A DNA stretch of 64,000 bases from Mytilus galloprovincialis (taxonomy: Eukaryota; Mollusca; Bivalvia; Mytilida; Mytilidae), in contig NC_134851.1 in assembly GCF_965363235.1 (NCBI RefSeq), positions 54,378,833 to 54,442,832 of the forward strand, given 5' to 3'. Below, piece by piece: positions 55,314 through 64,000 of this stretch. Below the pieces are notes generated by a model, which was not told the origin of the DNA, did not search any database, and worked only from the letters and a program-made list of their open reading frames with translations. Position numbers and translations under genes: made by a program. The number at the start of each line of letters is the position of its first letter. Positions within the stretch are counted from its first letter, which is position 1.

Positions 55314-56790
55314 GTACAGTACTTATGGTTTTGGTTTTGTTGAGTGTATAAATATAAGCAGAATGAATTAAATTGCTGAGATAAAAAATAAATGGTTTTC
55401 CTTAAACTAATTTATCTTTATTTTTAGCAGATATTAATTATAAGGAAACAATTCTTCTTTATGTCTTGATTATTGTACAAATATATTTATCAATATGTTT
55501 AATACTTAAAAGTAATAAATAATGATTCAGAAATCAAGACTTAAGAATTTCATCCCTTTTTACGACTCAAGGAAGTTCAGTCAATTAAATAATTTGTTAA
55601 ATATACAAATATGACAGTTAAATATTTTTGTGATTGCTTCAGGAAAGAAATGTGGTTTGCCAAAAGGAATTTCAATACATCTATGGTCAGGTTTAAGTAC
55701 AACGTACATACATTGTATACAAATCTGGTAAATTCAAAAATTTCTGAGCGAAGAAACTATTTATTTTATTCATACATACAACGTACATGTATACATGTAT
55801 GTATGCATCTAAATTAATGAAAATTGAAAAAAGAATCCCTTAAAAGGTTTATCCTTTAAATTATTAATATATCTGGCATGTTAATGATTAGGCCAGTGTC
55901 GAGTTTAATAAACATTTTAAGATTCCTGAATAATATGCAGATATTGTTTTTATTGCTATTGGTTATGTTGGTGGTGCATATGTACATGCTTTCCCATTCT
56001 GCTTGTGAACTCTAAGAACACAAAAATGACAATAGCGTCATCTAATAAAAATATTACTTCCTACTTGAAATCTCTCTGGGATTTGTTTACCCAGAGGAGG
56101 GGGCAGTAAGATTTGCCTGTTCTCCCGCTGTATATTGTGTGTTCATACATGTGTATGTCCTAAAATTAGTTCCGTTCTACTGCTTTAGTTTCTGTTGACC
56201 AAATTTTATGAAACTTATACACAATGCTTATTCCAACAAAAGACTTTTAAGTCAGACCTAGTTCTAATTTTGGTGGTTTCCTTTTAATATGTTACAGGTA
56301 TAAGGTTTTATGCAAGCACGAACAACATCTGTGTCGGACCAATGGACATATTTCCAATCAATTTTCTCTAGTACATATATATATATATAAATGGACTTGT
56401 AAAAGGTTTATTGATTGTTGCTTACTTTCTGTCCAGTGACAAATATTTCATGCATGTTCGGGACTAGAAAAGAATAAAATTGCTACAGTAAATTAGGAGC
56501 TTCTACACATGGAGTGTATCATTTGAATAAAAAAGTCTTATTCAGAAATGAAATATTTAAAAAATATCATATTTAATGGTAAAAAAGCTATGACTAGCCT
56601 ATTCTGCCAGTTAATATCTGATGTGTGCCCTACAATTTCATTTTATACAAGCATATGCATTTGTACTTTTATCTATAATCAGACAATATGACATTTGGTT
56701 AAAATTATCATTAGGTAAAAATGTATGTCTAAACAGATGTCAGACAATGTCCCAGTAAGTTTGCAGATGTCTTTACATATCATCCTCTGT
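55314..56790. other. Intergenic, nothing recognised
   Basis: AT-rich with a few ACATGTA-type simple repeats near 55780-55800 and a TA run at 56376. No exon or element boundary supported. Confidence 0.4.
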
Positions 56791-56799
56791 CTGTGTTAG

Positions 56800-57075
56800 A
56801 AACAAAGCATCTAGGTCATTTGGTTGCTGATGGAGTTTTGTCTCATTGGCAATCATGTCACATCTTCCTATTTTACATGATAAATGCAGAATTTAAAAAA
56901 AATGGTTTATACATATTTCTATTATTTAAAATTATATAATAATAAAATAAATAAAAGTAAGGAGATGGGGTATGCTTGACAATGAGACAACTGTTAAATG
57001 CACCTTCGAGCCTTAAAGCTGTTGATGTAGGCAACAAAACATGTAGGTCCCCTGCCTTCAACAATGTGAAAAAAA
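56800..57075. repeat. Two facing family A fragments
   Basis: Plus-oriented 3' end at 56815-56870 (TTTTGTCTCATTGGCAATCA) and a minus-oriented copy from 56958 (AAGGAGATGGGGTATGCTTG then ACAATGAGACAACTG). Confidence 0.6.
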
Positions 57076-57412
57076 ATTGTGCTAATTTGACTTCAGATCT
57101 AATATTAGTTACTTCATTATCTTTAAACTCAAAGTATATGTATGGTTTGCAACATTTACATTAAACCATAACTAAAGCTACATGTATAAAACATGTTAGG
57201 CCAATAAAATGATAAGTATCATAAAATTTTTAAGAGTAAACATGAACATGTAGGGTACTTTGTACTAAGAATTGACTATTTTGTTTGGCCTAATGAGAGC
57301 ATGCAATAGTTTTTCTTATAAAGACACATGTTTAAGGGTCCCCTATCCTAAATAAATATCTTTCCCTTAACCGTCTTAACAATCTTTCTCATTGTTGTGT
57401 CTTCCTCTGCTA

Positions 57413-59883
57413 TTTTTATACGACCGCAAAATTTGAAAAATTTTTCGTCGTATATTGCTATCACGTTGGCGTCGTCGTCTGCGTCGTCGTCGTCGTCCGA
57501 ATACTTTTAGTTTTCGCACTCTAACTTTAGTAAAAGTGAATGGAAATCTATGAAATTTTAACACAAGGTTTATGACCACAAAAGGAAGGTTGGTATTGAT
57601 TTTGGGAGTTTTGGTCCCAACATTTTAGGAATTAGGGGCCAAAAAGGGCCCAAATAAGCATGTTTTTGGTTTTCGCACTATAACTTTAGTTTAAGTTAAT
57701 AGAAATCTATGAAATTTTGACACAAGGTTTATGACCACAAAAGAACGGTTGGGATTGATTTTGGGAGTTTTGGTTTCAACAGTTTAGGAATTAGGGGCCA
57801 AAAAAGGGCCCAAATAAGCATTATTCTTGGTTTTTGCACAATAACTTTAGTTTAAGTAAATAGAAATCAATCAAATTTAAACACAATGTTAATGACTACA
57901 AAAGGAAGGTTGGTATTGATTTTGGGAGTTTAGGTCCCAACAGTTTAGGAATTAGGGGCCAAAAAGGGACCCAAATAAGCATTTTTCTTGGTTTTCGCAC
58001 CATAACGTTAGTATAAGTAAATAGAAATCTATGAAATTTAAACACAAGGTTTATGACCATAAAAGGAAGGTTGGTATTGATTTTGGGAGTTTTGGTCCCA
58101 ACAGAATAAGGGGCTCAAAGGGTCCAAAATTAAACTTTGTTTGATTTCATCAAAATTGAATAATTGGGGTTCTTTGATATGCCGAATCTAACTGTCATGA
58201 CTGTGTATGTAGATTCTTAACTTTTGGTCCCGTTTTCAAATTGGTCTACATTAAGGTCCAAAGGGTCCAAAATTAAACTTAGTTTGATTTTGACAAAAAA
58301 TGAATCAGTTAGGTTCTTTGATATGCTGAATCTAAAAATGTACTTAGATTCTTGATTATTGGCCCAGTTTTCAAGTTGGTCCAAATCGGGGTCCAAAATT
58401 AAACTTTGTTTGATTTCATCAAAAATTGAATAAATGGGGTTCTTTGATATGCTGAATCCAAAAATGTACTTAGATTTTTTATTATGGGCCCAGTTTTCAA
58501 GTTGGTCCAAATCAGGATCTAAAATTATTATATTAAGTATTGTGCAATAGCAAGTCTTTTCAATTGCACAGTATTGCGCAATGGCAAGAAATATCTAATT
58601 GCACAATATTGTGAAATAGCAATTTTTTTTTAATTAGAGTTATCTTTCTTTGTCCAGAATAGTAAGCAAGAAATATCTAATTGCAAAATATTGTGCAATA
58701 GCAAGATTTTTTTTTAATTAAGAAATAATTCATGGGGGCTTGAATATATCGTGATTTTACCACGGGTTGGCCCTTTATGACAAATATTTTACCCCTGAGC
58801 GATAGCGAGGGGTAAAATATCGGCATAAAGGGACAACCCGTGGTAAAATCTAGATATATTCAAGCCCCCATGAATTATTTCGATTCTGATAGGACACATA
58901 CGGCAATTCTTTTGGATCGAAGCGCTCTAGGTGTAGGCAAATATTTGCCGTTCCCATAAATAAACGCACTAATAAACTAGCGTAAAAGAACGGAGCAAAC
59001 TGCATTAGTGACATGCTTAAACTATTTAAAATAATGTATTTAGACAGTTTTAGATGAATTTGAATGATAATTTATTTATATGTCTTATATGATGTACAAT
59101 AAAGGGCTTTTGCCACATTTTAGCATCATTTGTGTATGTTTCCTTGTGATGATTTTCGGATTCACAAGCGTGTATTTTCCCGTAAAATGCTTACATTCTA
59201 ACGTCATTGTTCTATGACGTCGGGTATCTCATTCATAAAAAGCATATGACGTGGGAGTACAATCGGAACAGCACTGGCAATATATTCATATTTTACCACG
59301 GGTGTGTACTCAAAGCGTTTGAAGGACGTCATGTTAGAATTGGAGTTATCTTTCTTTGTCCAGAATCAACTTAAATCTTTGTTATATACAATATACAATG
59401 TATATTCACTTTTTACTACCAACTGATAAATTAAAATAATCTTTACCATTCAGTGATAACAAGCAGTTTTTTTACATCTTAATATTTTATGATGTATTTA
59501 AATGAGTAGTTATTGTTGCAAACTCCATTAGAAATTTTAATTGAGATTAGTTTTGGAATAAGGGAAAGGGGGATGTGATTAAAAAAATTGGGTTCAATTT
59601 TTCTCATTTGAAATTTCATAAATAAAAAAGAAAATTTCTTCAAACATTTTTTTGAGAGGATTAATATTCAACAGCATAGTTAATTGCTCTAAGAGAAAAC
59701 AAAAATTTTAAGTTCATTAGAACACATTCATTCTGTGTCAGAAACCTATGCTGTGTCAACTATTTAATCACAATCCAAATTTAGAGCTGAATCCAGCTTG
59801 AATGTTGTGTCCATACTTGCCCCAACCGTTCAGGGTTCAACCTCTGCGGTCGTATAAAGCTACGCCCTGCGGAGCATCTGGTT
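57413..59883 (+). mobile_element. Family C copy 6, interrupted by a hairpin-bearing insert
   Basis: Starts TATTTTTATACGACCGCAAA, with CGTCGTCGTCGTCG tract, four module-1 units (about 57565, 57727, 57887, 58048), alternating module-2 units (58100-58510), short module 3 (58540-58700), then, after the insert at 58718-59335, the right portion ending GCGGTCGTATAAAGC and CCTGCGGAGCATCTGGTT. Collinear with copy 1. Confidence 0.87.
58718..59335. mobile_element. Insert with a 158-bp hairpin inside family C copy 6
   Basis: Copies 1 and 6 align except for this ~0.6 kb. Its left end (58723-58880) is an inverted repeat with ~75-bp arms: ATTCATGGGGGCTTGAATAT, TTTTACCACGGGTTG, CCCTTTATG, then the complement; the loop centre is CCCCTGAGCGATAGCGAGGGG-like. 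TTTTACCACGGGT recurs at 59293 near the right end. Non-coding; TSD not resolved (AATT at both edges is possible). Confidence 0.75.
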
Positions 59884-61670
59884 CATTCTGTATTTTTGTT
59901 TTTTTATATCAAGTGATTTTTTACCTCCAAAGTACCTGCCTCATATTTTGACCAGACATTTTTCTCACTAAAATGAATATAATCAGCTTGGTTTACTATG
60001 ACCCAAATATTTCTACTATCTGTGTTTTATCTGTTCATTCATAACTTACATCTTCTTTTTAAGGGGCTCTGAAGGGAATTTTTATATTTTTTGGTAAATT
60101 TTTTGAAGCTTTGGACATATATTATAAGACTTTTAAAGATAATCATAAAGACTTTTTGTGTGGTTTATTTTTTAAAGTTCTTGTATATTTAATTTGTGGT
60201 TTTGGATCAAAAAGAAATAATTCAGATTTTAAATAATTGGTAGAGAGGTTTTTAACAACACAAATAAAACTCATTTAACAAGTTTAAAATAATTATGCTA
60301 GGAAAACAGATACATATTAGAATAAATAGCGAAATCAAAATTGAAATAGATATTTTGTAAGAGGAGATGTATTAAAGTTGATACCAGTTGATAAGTACCG
60401 GTAGTAAAATTCAAGATATACATGCATTCTGATAAAGATTTGAAAACTTGTCTTTGGCATTCATTGCATCCCAAAAATAGTTTTTTTTAAAGTTTGCAGG
60501 TTTTTAAGGTAACTTGTGAATATGTTTCAGTTGAGTTTCCCAAGACCTCAGGTTTTGGTAAGATCTTTTGGGTGAGTTAACTATTTTGGTGTTACATTAC
60601 TCCTACTTGACAAATTCACAATGGAAGTTCTTAACAACCCTGACTGGCTATACAGCCCTTACACGGTCAGTATGACTCCTACTTGAGAGAGACTGAATTG
60701 TTTATATAAAAAATTGCTTCAGGAGTCCTGGATTTTGATTGGTGTCCTGTGAGAAAGTGGACAAATCAGCAGTCAAATTAATAGTGATATTATGGATTTA
60801 TACATAACATACAAACTGTTTTAGTAAATAACTGTTAGATGTTATGACAAAGAGATCGGTCTTACTCTTCAGATATAAAACCTTTCTCGTAAAAGCATGA
60901 AATATTTTTATTGATAATCTGTTTTTCTATAGATGGAGATTTCTCACATTGCATGCTGATCATGATAATTGTGAATCACTTTGAAGTATGTAGATATGAC
61001 AGGATCATCTTACAATCAGAATGTTATCATTTTAAATCACCAAAAAATCACCCTGTTTCACTCATCTCCAGCAAGAGTGATCACTTTGTATGTTCTTTAG
61101 GATGTAAAACATTGGACTGTATTGAGTGTTTGGAGTTCCCTTCATTTTCCTCTTGAGTATCTCTGTCTAACATCTTAGGATCATACTTTTGGGATTACTG
61201 AAATGTTTATATTATTATATTTAAAAAAATAAAAATAAAGATATGGATATTAGTTTAAGGGTCTAAAATCTATTTTGAATTGGAGGAAACTAAGAATAGC
61301 AATTTATAGGTTTAGGCAGATTAAAAACCTGACTGCCATTGCTACACAAAAAATTGTAAATAAAATGTATGTTATGGTACTGATTGAACAAGATTTTGGT
61401 AGATAACTTTGTACATGTGCGTAAGTCATAGATAAGAACCCCTGCTGGGCCCCACAGACTTAGGCCAGACAAGATAAAAAGTAAGGAATACATTATAAAG
61501 AAGTAATGCTGGAGTTAATTAAAATAACCTTGTTGTGATAATGCAAAGAGGTTTAACAGAGGGACAATGTAAGAGATAAAACAATGAGATATAAGTTGTC
61601 TTTCAGAATGAGTCAGTATGTACTATGGCTCCTACACTGCTAAACCTTTCTGGAACAGCATCTGGTCATC
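59884..61670. other. Intergenic or upstream TRIO intron, nothing recognised
   Basis: No exon similarity found. An open frame at 60911-61156 has a pyrimidine-AG site before it but no recognisable protein, so it is not called. Confidence 0.4.
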
Positions 61671-61680
61671 ATTCCAAAAT

Positions 61681-61808
61681 GCAGAGGCAGATCCAGCCAC
61701 AAAAAGGGGGTTGGGTTTCCAACTCCAATCCATATGTCCCGATTGAAATGCATTGATCATAAAAAAAAGGGGATTCACCCCTCCACTTCCCCTGGATCTG
61801 TCAATGAG
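61681..61808. mobile_element. K3: family K MITE
   Basis: CAGAGGCAGATCCAGCC start and CCCCTGGATCTGTCAATG end, with GGGGGTTGGGTTTCCAAC and GGGGATTCACCCCTCC inside. TSD not evident, so probably older than K1 and K2. Confidence 0.55.
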
Positions 61809-63124
61809 TTGTGTCCCCTAAAATGGCTATATAGAAAAATTCTTGTTTCAAAAGGTCTGTTCATAGTATACATGTAATACATGTATATACATTAATTTTG
61901 TCTCTAACACAAATCTGCAAACCTTGAGCAAATGTTATAGAAATACATGTTTGACAAAATAAGTGATATATTGAGTTGAGGTCAAAGGTTGAAAGGTATA
62001 GCAAAGATTTTGAGATGACTGTATAACACTGCACCTATTTCAATTGATTGTTTAGATTGATGAAAGTAAAATTTTAAACTGAGGTCAACGAGAAAAAAGT
62101 GAGGTCACATTCCAGGATGTCCTCATGCACATCTAAAAGAGATAAGGCACTCGTCTTACATAACACAAATTCTCTGGTCTGTTGAAAATAGTGACATCCT
62201 TGTTAAAGAAAAAATGTGGTTTTAATTTTAGCTTGAGATATGAAAGTTTATTAAATATATGTATAAATAATCTTCTGTAGTAAAACTTGGTGTCGTTAGG
62301 TTTAAAGTATGTTTTTTTTTATTAAATGTATTAAATTTCACCTTGAATGTTAAAAAGATATTAAAATTGAATCTTAATAGGAAATGGGTAAGAATCGTTT
62401 ATTTTTATGTTTCACCAAATAACATGAATAATAAAAGTCGATTGAAGGAAAGACTGTAACTCCCATAAAATGTTTTCTCAATATACAATTCTTGATTTGT
62501 CAAATTTTCACTTGGTGCTATGGTCAGATATAAACCTTGCAAACTGTACCAGAGCTGAAATAATAATTTTTATTAATTGATTATTGGACTATATTGTAGA
62601 TACATGTATAATCTTTGTTTTTATAACTTTTGAATTGAATATTAATTTTCATAACTAATCAATTAGACAATGTATTACCAAATTACTTAATTATTTTTAT
62701 TTTGTAAAGTATTTTATTTCCAATGACATATTCATATTGGACTATCATCTCGAAATCAATAGTTTTTCATATTGTTAATGATGGGAAAGTCTTTTAATGA
62801 CAGGATACAAAACGCTAAATTGTCAACAGCGTATCTGTATAGCAGTTTGAAAATGATCATTGGAATACAAATTGAATATAAATATTTTGCAATAAAAAAA
62901 ATGTAGTTTTTTTCAGTATTAGAAATGTATTGATGAATTTATTAATTTGAGAATCAAGTGATTTGACGCTGTTTATATAATTTCAACCCACATTACTCAC
63001 ATGATAGTTTATTTAAGATGTTTTAAATTTTGTAAACTGTATTATGATATATTTAATCCTCCAAATTATTTGTTTTTCTTTGAAACTAATCATAAAATGT
63101 AGTCACTGTGGCAGGTTGTTATAG

Positions 63125-63300
63125 AGTTGGGGTTTTGCTTGTTTTTGAATGCTGTAAAGTCATACGGTAGGGGTTTTGCTCATTGTTGAATGCTGTAAAG
63201 TCATACGGTAGGGGTTTTGCTCATTGTTGAATGCTGTAAAGTGTCCTATAGTTGTTTACATCCTCATGCTATGGTGTCTGATGGAAAATGACAGCTAGAC
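63125..63300 (+). repeat. Family A derivative with a 41-bp triplication
   Basis: GGGGTTTTGCT recurs at 63129, 63170 and 63211, each followed by TTGAATGCTGTAAAGT; the last runs into GTCCTATAGTTGTTTACATC, the family A text. A local expansion inside one copy. Confidence 0.75.
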
Positions 63301-63458
63301 AGCAATTTGAACATCTGTAAGGAAACGAGGGTCAGGGCAAACTGGCAAAGAAGGAGATACATGTTAGTGTATTTCCCCTCTTTGGCCTTGGTAGAACTCT
63401 GGGAAATCCTGAGCATAATACATTTGTAGTAATTATTACATTTTTTGTGTGTTTTCAG

Positions 63459-63533
63459 GTGGAAAAAGAACAGATGGGTTGAAAGCTGCTGATATAGTGC
63501 CTATTCTTAGAGAGAGGGTGGCCTACCTGTCAG
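63459..63533 (+). CDS. TRIO: TRIO/kalirin RhoGEF, internal exon (start of SEC14 domain)
   Basis: 75 nt between acceptor TTTTCAG and donor GTAAGA, phase 2 in and phase 1 out: GKRTDGLKAADIVPILRERV then AYLSG. Human kalirin reads NDGLKASDVLPILKEKVAFVSGG and TRIO EMKAMDVLPILKEKVAYLSGG, so the next exon should begin with the second Gly and RDKRGGP. TRIO-family proteins have SEC14, spectrin repeats and two DH-PH modules that activate Rac1/RhoG and RhoA in neurite growth and myoblast fusion. Only this exon is in the window; the first exon is not found and later ones lie beyond 64000. Invertebrates usually have one TRIO/kalirin gene, so the symbol covers both. Confidence 0.85.
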
Positions 63534-63586
63534 GTAAGATATAGTGCCTATTCTTAGAGAGAGGGACTGGCCTACCTTTCAGGTAA
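63491..63586 (+). repeat. Tandem duplication of the TRIO exon 3' half and donor
   Basis: GATATAGTGCCTATTCTTAG at 63491 recurs at 63538. The second unit (2 nt longer, AGAGAGGGACTGG for AGAGAGGGTGG) again ends CAG-GTAAGAT, giving a second donor at 63583. If the second donor were used, the frame would hit TAG four codons after the first donor. Confidence 0.92.
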
Positions 63587-64000
63587 GATAAACAAATATG
63601 GAAAACCACTTTTGACTGTCTTTCAGTAGGTGAAGATTAAATTATCATATTTGAAAGCTGGAAATTGAATGTGTCAACCAATCAACAGCCTCCTACATTA
63701 AACATTTAATTCGGGAAGTCAACAATCTCTTTTATTTACATGTTGTCTTTGATAAGATGCAATTTGTTTGGAATATTATGCATATCTAAGAGAATTTTTT
63801 TGTAATTTTAAAATTTCAACCTTGAAAGCCAGAAAAATTTATGATCCAACTACAAATCAGTTTTTAACAGACTTAATTTCCCTGCAATTATTTTGATATT
63901 TGTTATAATCTACAGTAAAGCTCAGAAGTCACAGGTATCATAACCATCTTATACAAGATCTGCTAAAGAAGAAATTCTAGATTTGATTAACATTTAATGA

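Noticed and set aside
57199-57290. Possible GGCCAA-ended element between TTA and TAA
   Set aside because: Inverted match only about 6 bp and the flanks TTA/TAA are complementary, not direct, so no TSD.
60911-61156. 81-codon open frame with an upstream TAG, possible TRIO exon 1
   Set aside because: Sequence is unlike any TRIO/kalirin N-terminus and no donor keeps the frame needed at 63459.

Overview
The window is AT-rich eukaryotic DNA from an animal with intron-containing genes and very dense, nested, mostly non-coding mobile elements. It is most likely a marine bivalve, probably a mytilid mussel. The protein matches are animal (ITFG2, RPS26, LSM5, TRIO/kalirin). The interspersed repeats look like those of mussel genomes: 'pearl'-like elements with a core of tandem units plus a GAC-type microsatellite, and the retro-tail repeats around 45 kb. 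The species call is inference; the gene calls rest on exon-by-exon translation.

Genes. (1) ITFG2, a KICSTOR subunit of the mTORC1 nutrient pathway, lies on the minus strand at 91-8823: seven exons carrying the first ~236 residues, running off the left edge. (2) RPS26 lies on the plus strand at about 20115-27650: a tiny first exon that ends at the ATG, then three exons. It has a normal zinc-ribbon core and an unusual 42-residue Gly-rich tail. (3) LSM5 lies on the minus strand at 38911-50485: five exons, 89 residues, with a 28-nt microexon. (4) One internal coding exon of a TRIO/kalirin RhoGEF (start of the SEC14 domain) lies on the plus strand at 63459-63533; its 3' half and splice donor are duplicated in tandem. 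ITFG2 and RPS26 are divergent, RPS26 and LSM5 convergent. The four products act in separate pathways (nutrient sensing, ribosome, mRNA decay/splicing, Rho signalling), so no operon-like link is implied.

Repeats. Nearly all other structure is mobile DNA, and comparing copies within the window gives exact insertion sites for many. (a) Six elements have GG-starting inverted ends and 3-bp TTA/TAA target duplications (PIF/Harbinger pattern); one sits 4 nt inside an ITFG2 splice donor. (b) Three elements are flanked by TTAA; one of them (16057-17515) is built of degenerate 10-11 bp motifs. (c) Two elements share CAATCTAATTA ends and 9-bp duplications. (d) One hAT-like element has an 8-bp duplication. 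(e) Small CAGNGGCGGATCC-type elements have 5-bp duplications. (f) Five pearl-like families (here C, G, H, I, J) each have a terminal hairpin; most also have a GAC/GTC simple tract and a core of non-coding tandem units of about 150-175 bp. Family C is the most elaborate: six copies, three kinds of tandem module, and 2 to 6 copies of a near-exact 161-bp unit. (g) Retroelement 3' fragments and one LINE RNase H fragment.

Layout: 0-9 kb ITFG2 with elements in its introns; 9.5-19.7 kb nested elements; 20-27.7 kb RPS26; 27.8-38.6 kb nested repeats (C, H and inserts); 38.7-50.5 kb LSM5 with heavily invaded introns; 50.5-63 kb retro fragments, small MITEs and the sixth family C copy; 63.4 kb TRIO exon.
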